In this document: positions 23,691-35,288 of the stretch, one piece after another
Layout: every line of letters starts with the position of its first letter
Position numbering within the stretch: the first letter of the stretch is position 1
Assembly (NCBI GenBank): GCA_944470555.2
Contig: OX104131.1
Location: 20,638,515-20,702,514 of the forward strand
Source: Heterobilharzia americana
Lineage: Eukaryota; Platyhelminthes; Trematoda; Strigeidida; Schistosomatidae
Direction of reading: 5' to 3'
Length of the DNA: 64,000 bases
Translations under genes and position numbers: made by a program
Notes under the pieces: generated by a model
The model's input: the letters and a program-made list of their open reading frames with translations, nothing else
What the model was told of the DNA's origin: nothing
Databases searched by the model: none

Positions 23691-25439
23691 CTAATGGGAA
23701 AATCAAAAAATATATACTTAGTAAGCCATAAAAGGTTTACTACAGCTTTTTTAATCAACATTCACCACCAGAACTAATTCTGAACTAACAGACTGACTTT
23801 TGAATTATCAGGAATCGAAAAGGATATAATGTTTGAAAGCATTCGTATGCTCAGTGTAAAAATTTCACTTATTCAACAAGAATTCATTAACGATTTCTAA
23901 TCATGAATAAATATATCCATATTAGAAAGAATATAATTAGTGACTTTTTGCCTAAGCTATAGCTGAACGAAATGTATTCCAGCCATAATATGAAGCAATT
24001 TTCAACGGTTTAAACTGAATATCAATAAAAACACTAACCGTCATGACATAAATTACTGTTGACAAATTTATTTGAAGCTTTCATAATGTGTGAGTATAAT
24101 AAAGGTACCTGGATTAAGAAAATTTAGCTAATTTACTTACGAAAGCAATAATATGAGTGATTGTTTGATAGCTTCCCAACTTTTATTTAATAAATACATT
24201 AATGACATATTTGAATTTGTTATTAATGAATACATATTATGCCCCTTAACACAGATATGTAATATTTTTTTAACGAAATTCATACTACTAGTGTGTTAAT
24301 AAGTAGTGATATGGCTCGAGATACTACTAGGGCTTATGTATTTGGTCATTGTAGATGAATATCAATCTTAAATCCATTTGGAGTAAATCGACTTATTTCG
24401 CACTGCACAAACTTTTTACTGATTTGGGTAACTATGGCCATTTCAAAAGATTAGTATCACGACACTAAAATTGGTGGCAGCTAAGATACTGAATAACGTC
24501 CATCTATATTGACAACCATTTTGGTTATTAGTTGGATGTAGACATTCTGCATGAAGCTTAGCCCTAGATTTATGCTTTTCGGTACTCATCATGGAGGCTT
24601 ATTTAGAGCCGCAATGTGTCTGATGTCGCCTTTGAGGTTCAAACCTGTGTTACTCAGTGTTGCAGTCAGCGAAGCTATTCCCGCTATCATAGACCTCTTG
24701 CAGAACTGGGTAAGTACAGTGATTGGTCACTTGAAAGCAAGCAGCTTCACACTGCCTAAGCCTTAGTGGTGATCGAAAAAATCTTTCAGCACTCAGGACT
24801 AGATGATATGAAGCTGGTTGCCCTCCAGTGAACAATCAGCGTAAATACTTTGGTTGACTTCTTTGCTCTGCTCTACTGTATTACTTAACCGCGCCCACAC
24901 CTCTGAAAACTTGAAATGTAATTTTCACGCATATTTAATCATGAATTGTGTAAACGTATCATGCCCAAATAGTTGTTTATAGCACGAAAACTTCAGATAA
25001 ATGCAGTATATAAAAAGGGAAACTAAACCATTAAAGGAAGGTTTCAAAGGAATTACGAAGGTATTTAAGCACACTACTTTTATTGTTTTGATGTGATCAA
25101 GAAGCATGGTGTTTTTAAAATAGAGACAAAATTTTTGACTCCAAAGCTTTTGTATTCACAATACAAGCAGTCTCAAATGAACCTGAAAGGAAAGAAATGA
25201 AAAAAGTTCTGTTCAAAGCAAACAGCTAAGGAATTTCGTGAAACGAAATGAAGATGACCTATCCTGAAAACATCAAGATCAGAGGACGATTTAAGAACCG
25301 CTGTAAGTTGTATATAACTGAATTTATTGTTCACCAAAAAATGCGACGGAAATGAATGACCACAGTGTTAAAAAGTGAAAACAAGGGATAATTAGTGGTT
25401 CACATAGGATATAATCAGCGGATAAAGAAAATATGCAAT
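23691..25439. other. AT-rich stretch; possible repeat near 24580-24840
   Basis: No gene is supported. The part 24580-24840 (GGTACTCATCATGGAGG at its left) is less AT-rich and starts like the second tRNA-headed repeat, so it may be an eroded copy. The 71-codon plus frame at 24551-24766 sits in it and has no known motif. Confidence 0.4.
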
Positions 25440-25775
25440 TTAACGTATGTTAATGTTGCTTGTGTTATACCGTCTTTGAGTAAACGGAATTGATCGGTCG
25501 GTACTGGCAGATAAGTTCTTGCGTGGAAACCGATCAATTCGGTCCACCCAACGACGGGACAATAAAAGTAACAACCCGTCGCGAAAGAAGTGGGATTCAT
25601 GACTAATTGGCCCTAGTTGATAATGCTGCGGCATTGAAGACGACTGAGCCAGAGTTCAAGTACAAGTAGGAACAATATCCCTCACTAGAGACAGGCATAT
25701 CCATCTGATGAGTTTCAAACAAAATGGAATGCTCACGCTGGATTCCACTACTATCCACTGTCCATCAGTATTACC
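25440..25775 (+). mobile_element. SINE with palindromic leader, head and hammerhead
   Basis: It begins with a short palindrome (GGAATTGATCGGT at about 25479, AACCGATCAATTCGG at about 25527, spacer about 30 bp), then a tRNA-like head (about 25595-25670), then a hammerhead-like motif at 25690-25745. That motif has an intact CTGATGAG, a weak stem II, GGAA in place of GAAA, and a CTGGATTCCACTAC end. Minus-strand frames over this region are chance. Confidence 0.7.
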
Positions 25776-26604
25776 AAATTCAGTTTAATTTAAAACGAAT
25801 AAAATTGTTCTCTTGTTTCAATTGTCATGACATATCAACGGAAATACTATATTCTTGACTAACGTAACAGATTAAATAAGAATGCTGAGCTATGAATAAG
25901 ACTAACGCTTTATCAAATGAATCAAATGAGTTGCACCTGTCTTCTGATGAGGAATAAATAAACCGATAACTTATGAGAAAACGTCTAACCAAATGACAAC
26001 TAATCCCCTTCATCTATTTAGGAGAGTCTAAAAATAATGGAGAATATTCGTAGCTCAATGGATGGTGGTCTTTCCAGATGATGAAAGCTTCACGATTAAA
26101 CAGCCCAGCTCAGAGAACACAATACAACCGAGAAGTAGAGTCCTAAAAACTTTATGGTATTCTAACAGCTATAATGAAACCAAATAACGAAGGAACTAAA
26201 CAACTATCCTCACATGATGGTCTGCATGAATCATGAGCTTCCAAAAGCTTTCACCGAACATACAAAGTTTTTACTTCCAGTTTGTTTTAATCATTTAAAT
26301 GCCCTCTGAAAGTATAATGTTTCTTACTCGCCATTTCTTGAATAAATAACGAAACAGAGAAACAGTGTCACTTTATATGGAAGTCGACATTTCGGTACAC
26401 AATAGTACGTCACATTTCTATCAATCGAATACTTAGTTTAGGCTCCAGATTCTTGTTCCGACTGAGTGGACTGCCACCACCAAACTTACTTTCACCTTCC
26501 TGTAGATTCTTTATTATGGATCAGAGTTAATCCAAAATCAACTAGCTGTTTCACAGTATAGCCGCTGAATACTGCTGTTATAAAAACACCGCTTAGATGA
26601 AATA
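25776..26604. other. AT-rich stretch without a recognised gene
   Basis: No supported feature. Confidence 0.4.
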
Positions 26605-26740
26605 ACCATGTCATCTAAAAATATTGTTCTGGGAATGGCTCAGTTAAGAGGTTACATGCTGAGAATTCTGTATTGTATCATATATATTGTTTGGAATGAA
26701 GCGATTATTATCATTGTTATTATTATTATTGCTGAGAATA
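26605..26740 (+). repeat. Repeat with (ATT)n tail
   Basis: Plus-strand copy of the unit at 22265-22385, ending GGAATGAAGCGATTATTATC and further ATT repeats. Confidence 0.6.
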
Positions 26741-28530
26741 TTTGATTACCTTAACGAAACTAGTTGTCAACAGAACTAAATTTCTCCGCTTGTCACTAAT
26801 CCCAAGAAAGTGGCAGTTAATCGAATTATCCTAACAGTGAATAACTTTTGTCTTAACATACCTGACTTAATGCAAAGTATGATTAATCACCTTTCAATTT
26901 TCCACTTGTCAACTTGTTTACCTACATCGAATTTTGGTGTCAAATAGTTTTTTTTCTTCTTTGATACATATCTTTGTACAGAAATGAATTATTCTTATTA
27001 ATATAGTCAGAAAATAATGATGAAACCATACAATTGTTATTCTTATCCTCGCTAAGTGAAATGTATGATATATACCACTTTGACTATGATCTAATCAGCT
27101 TAAGATGAAACTAATTTGCATGATCTAATTATTTTGTAAATGTTAAGATGTGCATTAAAATTAACTAGACTTTTACAAGAAACAGAATATTTGAAACGTT
27201 TCACAATCAATCATTTTCTTTCAAGGTTTTGAGAAAAGGCACGTAATTATACATGTAAACATCAGATTGCCTGAACAAACAAAATCAATAAAGAGTGGTA
27301 TTCCAAAATGGCCTACAAATAGCCTACGCTATTGATAATATATGTTAACCGTTGTATTTTGCATATAGTTGGAAGTTCACAATACGACTTTTGTTACCTT
27401 AACACTTTTTCTGTTTTCCAAAGAACAGATTGGCAATCAAAGGCAGAATCTGGAGGTAACTGTTCTACGGTCAGCATATAAATAAACAAGTTACATTAGT
27501 AAGTGTGGCGAAACTCGAGTAGTAGTCGTCTACTAAGCGTAAAACTGTATCCAGTATATATTTTTACTATGGAAACTTATTCAGCTATAAAGTTCTGGTC
27601 ACTTGTATCGTTCACATTTTTTGGAAACAATAACAAATACAAAATATTAAAATTTGGGATATCTATTAAGGTCTGTAGTACATCCAAAGAAATCTGAATA
27701 TTTTAGATACTGAGATTTTTGTACTCATTACATCTATTTCGATACAATGAGTCTCAAGCTATTTAACTGAAGAAGCCGATTTTTGGATGGGCAGTCTTTA
27801 GATGTAAAGTTTAGTTAGTGGGTTTCATTATCATACTACTCATTGTTATTGGTACAAAGCTGAGAGAAAAGTAAAGTCGTTCAACGTGCATAATTATTTA
27901 TTACTTGGGACTCTATCCATATATGACTTTGTTGGTCGTGTAAATAAGTCTAAATGCATGTTGAAATGATTGGTTAGGATTTGTGAGTTCATCAATGGAT
28001 TTACGTGAACCCTTCTTCAATTGAAGCAAATAAATCGATCACCTTTAACTTTTTTGAAATAAAGTAAAGCAGTTAACCATTATGGAATCATTCTTCTTGA
28101 GACAAAGTGATCCAGCCGAATGGATCTAAACGACCTGGTTCATATCAGTCAAAAAAATGCATCATTAAACCACTTCAACGCGATCTTTATCAATTTATTC
28201 AAAGAAGATAGCAACATCAGTCGAGTGACTACACACAGAATTCAAACAGGATAAATTAAATAATTACTTCATTCTAACATCATCTATGAGTTATAAAAAC
28301 CACTCTAGGGATGATCGAGTTCACCATGATCAGGCAAATTAATCAGTGATTAGTACGCATGCTCATTAAAAGACTCCCTTATTATCTGAAGTTCCCACTG
28401 ATGACTGTATCTAACACAAGACTGAAATGTTTGCTAACAAATCTTATCTCAGAGAATAACACAATAAAAACAGAATTAAGTCTGTTTCAATAATTCCGTA
28501 ATTAATGTGTATCGATATTAAGAGGTGAAA
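26741..28530. other. AT-rich stretch without a recognised gene
   Basis: The plus-strand frame 27503-27697 has no motif or convincing splice sites. Nothing else can be supported. Confidence 0.4.
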
Positions 28531-29209
28531 CAGGGAAGAGCCTCCAGTATTCTCAGTATCTCAATAACATGGCTGTTTGGTACTGAACACCCTGGGATTA
28601 ATATAGCATATATTCTTATACTTATATTCTCAGTTCGAATCAAAATAAACCAGCATTACAATCTAACCATGAGATGCTACCAGGTCTTGCTTCGATGGTG
28701 AATATGTTAAGATTATAAATAAGAAGTTGCTTGGCTTCAAGAAGACCATTATGATCCGTACTGTGGTTATTACAAACAGATGTTCTCCATAGCAAGTTCA
28801 AACAGATCTACGGGGTAAATGGCCACTCGGCTTGCAAGCACTGTACTCGTACAGCTGAATTTAACATCCAAACTTACGAAGTGAGAAGCTAACTCAGGGA
28901 AATATAAAAAAATTCTCAGTTCATTTGAAGACTGCAGCGTAAAAGATTACTTCCTTTCTTCTGAACATAAAGATGGGACTGAATTTATTCAGAAATGGTA
29001 TTCTCAAAAGAGTATACAGAGGCGTTCATTTGCACATATTTTTTTCAAAACGTTCACTCCGTAGAATCCGTTTTTAAATGTAAAACATCTACTTTTGAAA
29101 GTTTACTGCATGACGTTTCGAGATAAACTTATTGGCAGTAACCTTATCAAATTAATTATACGATTTTCTGATTTCATTTTTCAAAGTTTGATAACTCCTC
29201 TTACTTCAG

Positions 29210-29242
29210 TATGGGTTTTATGGGGATTACGTTTATTTCAAG
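29210..29242 (+). other. Possible 33-nt micro-exon
   Basis: A pyrimidine-rich acceptor (CTCCTCTTACTTCAG) precedes 33 nt that read YGFYGDYVYFK in phase 0 and end AAG before GTAGTA. The length is a multiple of three, like many schistosome micro-exons. A single such match in AT-rich DNA can easily be chance, and no neighbour exon was identified. Confidence 0.13.
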
Positions 29243-29264
29243 GTAGTATTTATTATAAACTAAC

Positions 29265-30160
29265 ATCAATTAGAGAACCATTTAAAACCTAGCAGAACCG
29301 AACAGCTGTTTTGTCCTAGTGCTGGACACCCAACAGTACGCACCCAACTCTCATATCTTGATTTTAGTCGTGATAACAGTTTTCATTCATCTATGATATG
29401 TGCTGACTCATTTAATTTTGGATTCAGCGGGGACTTCAGCATCCATCTGTTTGTATCAATCTTTGAGACTTGCTAAAACCAACTCTATTATGTGATTATG
29501 AGATAGTGCCTGAATGAAAACAATAGAACTATCCACTGGAATCATGAAGTTGAGAGATTGCTTCGCTATAAATGCACCTGAATTTCTATACTTTGGGAAA
29601 GTAAATTGCAACACGGTCTTAAGGTCTAGATAACAACTGATATAGGCATCTAAGTATCCTGTTGGCATTCATCCTAGATTGACATCAGCTGGAGGAACAT
29701 TGGAAACCTGTAAGCACAGCTGGGACTCGTCGGCAGCGTGCACCCATGACGCTCCCGCTCCAGACGCAGAACCCAGGACCTTCATGATCCGTGATTAGCA
29801 AGTCACCATTGAGCCATTGGGCCTGAGTTCAGTGGTCTATATTTCCAATTTCTGTTAGTTCATAAAATAGCGCGACCATCACTCAGTCTCATCGTTGAGT
29901 AATTGTCCTCACGGCCACCAGTTTTCTCCAACCGGTCACGAATTTTCATTGCATTTTTAGGAATCTCCTCTCAATACTGATCATCAATGAGCACTAGATC
30001 AAGTGAATTTGAGGGTTTCAGTGATTTTGAAGTTGGTATTCATCATGGACTGACATCAGTCGGAAGGACATTGGAAACACAGGAGCAATGGACAGCTGCT
30101 TCGTCCTAGTCTGGGACTCCTCAGCAATGCACACCCATGACGCTGCCAGGTATGTCAGCC
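29265..30160 (+). repeat. Cluster of the second tRNA-headed repeat
   Basis: The start block (CATCATGGACTGACATCAGT and GGACATTGGAAAC) occurs at 30043 and, slightly altered, at 29667. ACAGCTGTTTTGTCCTAG at 29308 is part of a third unit. Between them, at 29745-29830 on the minus strand, is a tRNA-like head (ATGGCTCAATGG, GGTCCTGGGTTC). The cluster looks like two or three partial copies in tandem. Confidence 0.55.
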
Positions 30161-31012
30161 CAAGATAGATACCGACTTGGAAAATCCCTAAATCTACATA
30201 AACGCCTAATTTGAGTATCCACTTTTTTTCGTTCTACTATGATTTTAAAAAATTTATACTCTGAGAATAGTGACTATTGTTAGGGAAGGATCAATTTTTC
30301 AACTATTCAATGAACCAACATTTTACATTATACAAAATATAAAAAAATCGGTTATGCTCAAAAATGTTATTCAATTTTGAATGTAGATTGAAATTTGATT
30401 GGTTTTCTGCATACATTTTTCCTAAATTGATGATTAATACCATGAATTCACAGAATTATTTAGACCGATAAAAAAACTCATACTGATTCTGAAAATGCGA
30501 GTACACAGCTTCACTATAGTTAATAATGAATGAATGCATGACGAATTCGTTATGGGTAAAAGAAAGATCCTATTGTTAAAACACATTACCATTAGAGAAA
30601 ACAGAATAGTGCTTAACACAAAAACAGTAAGTAGTAGTGAATACACTCAAATATTTGAGAACATTTGATATAAAGTGAGCTTAAATGACAAAAGAAGTTT
30701 TCATTGAAAAATTCAAATTTCCCTACTGAAACCGTAATAGCAAATAAAATGAGATGCATATTTCTCATGGATTTTCAGTTGAAGTATGAAGTTTTCAACC
30801 ACAAGTGCTTTCTTTGACCATGCACAAACGTCTTCAACTCACTTTGCATGGTTAATAGGACTTTATAAAACATGAATATCAACGTTTCTAGAAGTGCGGA
30901 TTATCATGAGGTCATGAAATATCCAACGGTAGACGTGATACGGCCTCACTATTTTACTATCCAAAGAACCCAAATAGTCTGCACGAAGACGTTTAGCGAA
31001 TAACTAGGTTTA
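30161..31012. other. AT-rich stretch without a recognised gene
   Basis: No supported feature; a 70-codon minus-strand frame at 30434-30646 is without motif. Confidence 0.4.
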
Positions 31013-31080
31013 AGGCTGACAAACTCATATCAAAACTGATCCAATTTGTGAACTCAAACATATTTGGTTATGTCTAGATC
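31013..31080 (+). repeat. Left copy of a long target-site duplication
   Basis: These 68 bp recur at about 32297-32364 with 7 mismatches by eye, flanking a truncated RTE copy. AACTGAT and CAAACATATTTGGTTAT are shared landmarks. Confidence 0.8.
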
Positions 31081-32296
31081 GAAATGGAAGTGATGTCTTC
31101 TAAGTGAAGACAGAAGTAAACAAGGCTGCCTGCTATCACCCATGATATTCCTGATTGTAGTGGACTGGATCATGCAACGAGCCGTGAGGAGCAAGAAGAG
31201 GGGGATACGCTGGAAAGCTCCTAGAAGATTTGGATTTTGCCGATGACTTGTATCTAATATCACACAAACTTGAAGATCTACAGGCGAGAACTAACAAGTT
31301 GACAGAAGAGGCAGGGGCAACGAAGACGAGACTTCAAGTGAATGCAGAGAAGACAGAGGTGATGAAGATACCCAACCAACACCATCACCATTAATATAGG
31401 TGTAAAAATTGAGCACTGTGGTAGAAATTAATTTCATATTGGATTTGTTTATTTGATTGATAACACACAGTGACCATATCAGTATTACATTGATATGATT
31501 ATGAGCAATAATTTATGCTCGAAAAGTTATCAAGTAAGCAATACTAGGTCACTGTGTGTTTAAATCAAGTAAACAAATCTAATATGCAACACCATCACCA
31601 CCAACAACAAGCTCCGATCTCTATCAGCGGTAGAAACTTAAAGGAAGTTGCCTCTTTCACCTACCACCTAGGCAGCACCGTTTCAACTACAGGCAGCACA
31701 GGCACAAATAAGGATATCTAAGCCAGTATTTAAAAGACAGCAAGACAGGCTTTCATTCATCTGAAATAATCAGTGTGGAGATCTACTGCACTCAGCACAA
31801 AGCATGAACAACATCCGGATTTTCAACAGCAATGTCAAATCAGTGCTTCTATGTGATGGTTAAGAGACTTTGCGCGTTTCAAAGGGCATTTCCAACAAAC
31901 TGCAGATATTCATCAACAACTGCCGACAGTCGATAATAAATATAAGATCAGATGTCCAGAAAGAATAAGCAACAAGGAACTCTGGGAACGAACCAACCAA
32001 GAACTCATCACCCAACAAATATGCGGAAGGAAGTGGAGATGGATTGGGCATAGACTGAGAAGACCATTCGGAGACATCACGCTCCAGGTACTCAAGTGGG
32101 ACCCAGATGGAAAACGGCAAGCTGGGCGTCCTAGCTGAGGGTGACATGGAGGAGATGGTATGAGGAAGAAATGAGAGCTTCTGGGTAGTTGTGGAGTCAG
32201 ATTGAAAAGATTGCAGAAAAGATAGTGAAATGAAGATGTGCTACTGAAGCCCTATGTTCCACTAGGAACCCACGGGATAAATAATAATAATAGTTA
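31081..32296 (+). mobile_element. 5-prime-truncated RTE copy with a nested insertion
   Basis: It starts inside RT at the VKTGVKQGCLLSP block (31105-31150) and keeps FADD-type sequence (DLDFADDLYLI, frames shifted, near 31225-31255). It continues through the linker, where a 196-bp insertion lies at 31391-31586, to GTTCCACTAGGAACCCACGG and an AATAATAATA tail. Unlike the young copies it lacks the 5-nt insertion before the tail block (reads CAGGTACTCAAGTGG at about 32085). Stops abound. Confidence 0.85.
31391..31586 (-). mobile_element. 196-bp insertion resembling a PLE terminal repeat
   Basis: It is bounded by the 14-bp direct repeat CAACACCATCACCA at 31377-31390 and 31587-31600, a clean target-site duplication. 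Read on the minus strand it has a 40-bp arm (CATATTAGATTTGTTTAC... to CAGTGACC), an interior, the inverse arm, and then a 44-bp outer segment ending ACACCTATATTAA. The same outer segment and arm lie directly upstream of PLE N-terminal coding sequence at 60.1-60.5 and 60.8-61 kb, hence the assignment. It contains no coding sequence. Confidence 0.75.
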
Positions 32297-32364
32297 GGCT
32301 GATAAACTTATTTCAAAACTGATTCAATTTGTGAACCCAAACATATTTGGTTATATCTGGATCA
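32297..32364 (+). repeat. Right copy of the long target-site duplication
   Basis: Partner of 31013-31080. The divergence of about 10 percent suggests an old insertion. Confidence 0.8.
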
Positions 32365-33314
32365 GCTGACATAATGACATCATACAGTTTGATGGTTCGC
32401 AACGTTTGTTTTGTTTGTGATCTCGGGAAAAACTTCACTTTCAATTGTCTACTGTCATTAGAATCACGTTAACATGAGGTGTTCTATTCCATTGATTCAG
32501 AATTATCGCTTTACGAATTCAAACCACACCTTATCTCAATAAACCAAGCACTTTTAATTGGAAGTACCCAATGTACTTAAAGAAGTGACTCTTTCTTCTA
32601 TTATTATCTCTCTATTTTGCTATTATACTGTCTTCATTCATTTACTATTGTACTGTAAGTCTTAAAATTCGATTTAATTACTATCCAACAGATGTCTGAA
32701 AATTAAAACAAAAGAACATCATTGGAACAAAGAAAAAAATAGTTTTCTTGCTACTTTTATTATAATGACAATCTACTTTCATCAGCCTTTTTCTGTATTA
32801 ATCAGTAGCTTTATCACGTGGTTTCTGATCTTTATAGAAAAGCATAAAAATTAGTAAACGATAAGATTGTTAGTATAGTTTATACATTGTAGCTTGTAGT
32901 CTTTCGCCGTTGATGAGACCGAACTGATCGCTCACAAATGGCATATTCGTTCATGTGTAGATGTCCCGATTCCTTCGGTGACATTTTCTCAATTTTAAAA
33001 ATTACTCAGTTAGTGTTTTATATGGACATTTGAATTAAGTACTAACAGTGTTCAAATAGATATAATAATGTGGATGAATTTATTGGTACTGATGTATTTG
33101 CTGACTGTACAATCTATTTGGTGTTTCTGTTTAAGAAAAACGTGTCGGCGATTCATTTATTTCCTTTTTATCAAGTATATTAAGCAGGAATTTGAAGCTA
33201 AATGGACAGTAAATGAAATGAAACTTCATAAATATTCTTAATCGTTCTTAGGTGAAATATATGAAGAACTGCAGTTCAGGGTGCGTATGAGTACGGTAGC
33301 AGTTATCTTCAAAC
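32365..33314. other. AT-rich stretch with a SINE-arm trace
   Basis: Apart from 32885-32965 on the minus strand, which matches the SINE palindrome arm (TTGTAGCTTGTAG, GAACTGATCGCTC, GGCATATTCG), I see nothing. Confidence 0.45.
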
Positions 33315-33329
33315 ATAAACTGTTATTTA
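33315..33329 (+). repeat. Target-site duplication, left
   Basis: ATAAACTGTTATTTA is repeated at 36570-36584 on the other side of the RTE copy. Confidence 0.85.
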
Positions 33330-33526
33330 ACCTCGCCTGGTTAACTAGTTTACTAGTTACTAGCCGGTCCTAAGCCCGGGTAAAGAGGGAAGGTTGGGCA
33401 TAGGACTAGCAACCCTACCCCGTAAAACAAATCTAACCGCTAAAGAAACTTCAAAGCACAAACAAAATATAAAAAATGAAAACAAACTTATTCCCCGCTG
33501 GAATCGGAGAGGCGAAATGACGCCAG

Positions 33527-33940
33527 TTGGTGAAAGCCTGCCTTCGGGAAGCCAATTGGCCGATGTGTCTTCTCTCGATGAAAGCGAAAGTAAACGTGGG
33601 GACATGGAGGAATGTCCGCACCATGTTTGAACCCAGTAAGGCAGCCCAGATTGCAAAGGAGATGAGAAGGTATAACATCGAAGTGCTTGGGATTTGCGAA
33701 AGCAGATGGAATGGGAGTGGACTCTCCAAACTGTCAACTGGAGAATCAATAATCTACTCCGGTCACCCAGACGCCAACCACGAGCACACTGAGTTGTGGA
33801 GTGGCTATCATGATGTCCCCAAGAGCATCGAAGGCTCTCATGCAGTGGGAACCAATCTCCTCATGCAGCATCATGACAGCAAGATTCAACTCAAAAGGAA
33901 GAAAGGTCACAATCATACAATGCTATGCCCCCACAAATAA
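33527..33940 (+). pseudogene. RTE endonuclease, N-terminal third (copy 1)
   Basis: The endonuclease/exonuclease/phosphatase fold starts with VNVGTWRNVRTM; other copies read GTWNVRTM. This copy has an extra in-frame GGA triplet that inserts Arg into the metal-site block. GICESRWNGSG carries the catalytic glutamate. Homology to the other copies stops near HEHTE (33793), where 4 extra bases shift the frame; the remaining residues to 33940 are out of frame. The endonuclease continues in the frame opening at 33801. Upstream, a GCCTGCCT duplication at 33537-33544 cuts this frame off from a further N-terminal part that copy 3 retains. Confidence 0.85.
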
Positions 33941-35288
33941 TGCAGAGGAAGAGAAAAAGGAGGAATTCTACAGACAACTTCAATCAACACTGGACAAGAC
34001 GTCAGTTGGCGATATCAAAATTCTGATGGGCGACATGAATGCCAAACTGGGAGGGGACAACACGGGAAGAGAACTAACCATGGGTCGAGAGGCACTAGGT
34101 GAAATGAATGAGAATGGAGAATTGTTTGCAGAATTCTGCGCATTCAACGATTTGGTGATTGGAGGCAGTGTGTTCAGGCACAAAGATATCCACAAAGCGA
34201 CATGGATTTCACCAGATGGACACACTAAAAATCAAATCGACTTTATCTCAATCTCAAGAAAATGGAGACGCAGTCTACTTAACACAAGGTCAAGAAGAGG
34301 AGCAGATGTAGGTTCAGACCACTATCTAGTGCAAGGAACCTTCCAAATCAAGTTAAAAGCCTTCAAGGAAGCTGGTGATAGACCTCAATTCAAGTACAAC
34401 ACTCGGAAACTGAAGGATGAAACTACAAAGGAGATCTTCAAGGCAGCCATCAAGACAAAATGGGAGACATCGAGGGACATCCCTGAAGAAACCTGTGTGG
34501 AAGAACACTGGAAGTCTTTGAAAGCTATGTGGAAAGAAACCTGCACAACAGTATTAGGAAGGAAGAAGAAAGAAGACAAGGAATGGATCTCGACGGATAC
34601 CTGGAAGCTGATAGAGGAGAGGAGGATGGTGAAGCAGAAGATAAACCAGTGCAAGGATGCTCAACGACAAGAGGAACTGAGCACAATGTATAAAACACTG
34701 GACAAAGAAGTGAAGAAGAGTGCACGCAAAGACAAAAGACACTTCTACGACACACTGGCAAGTGAAGCAGAACAGGCTGCAGGTAAGAGAGACCTGACGA
34801 CATTGTATCAAATAACCAGGTTGCTATCAGGGAGGAGACCAACACAGATGAAACCAATAAAAGATGAAGAAGGAAATTTAATTACAAAAGAAGAGAAACA
34901 GAGGAAACGATGGGCCGACCACTTCAAGAAGCTCTTGAATCGACCACCACCACCACCACCTGCACTTCGTCCAGAAATACCACCTGCAGCCGCTGAATTA
35001 CAAGTGAACATAAATCCCCCAACGAAAATGGAAGTCCTGAACGCCATAAAGCTACTGAAATGCGGGAAAGCAGCAGGACCAGATGGAATACCGCCAGAAG
35101 CACTGAGAACAGATGCAGAGACAACAGCGGACATGCTCACACCACTATTGCAGAAGGTGTGGAGGAAGAGAAGGTACCTGACGATTGGAAGAAGGGTTAC
35201 CTTGTCAAACTGCCGAAGAAGGGAGACCTCAGTGCTTGCAAGAACTGGCGCGGAATCACTCTCCTGTCCACCCCAAGTAAAATATTAA
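33801..35288 (+). pseudogene. RTE endonuclease C-terminus and linker (copy 1)
   Basis: It continues the endonuclease: VTIIQCYAPTNN, ILMGDMNAKLG (Asp/Asn metal and catalytic residues), KNQIDFISI and GADVGSDHYLV (the SDH catalytic motif), so the C-terminal half of the domain is complete. A charged, probably helical linker of about 250 residues follows with a Pro-run (six Pro near residue 385) and PTKMEVLNAIKLLKCGKAAG, which leads into RT. After 35163 a missing G shifts the frame, and the last 40 or so residues are out of frame. The endonuclease nicks the target DNA to prime reverse transcription. Confidence 0.88.

Noticed and set aside
24551..24766. Coding exon ending in a strong GTAAGTA donor
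   Set aside because: It starts with the end block of an interspersed repeat and shows no recognisable protein; the donor match is probably chance.
31391..31586. Classical MITE of a DNA transposon
   Set aside because: The inverted arms do not reach one end, the target duplication is 14 bp, and the same unit abuts PLE coding sequence elsewhere.
34808..35140. Open frames of about 110 codons on the strand opposite the RTE coding sequence (also 38338-38667, 52089-52724, 35962-36354)
   Set aside because: They mirror the conserved RTE protein on the other strand, recur in every copy because the copies are alike, and have no domain of their own.
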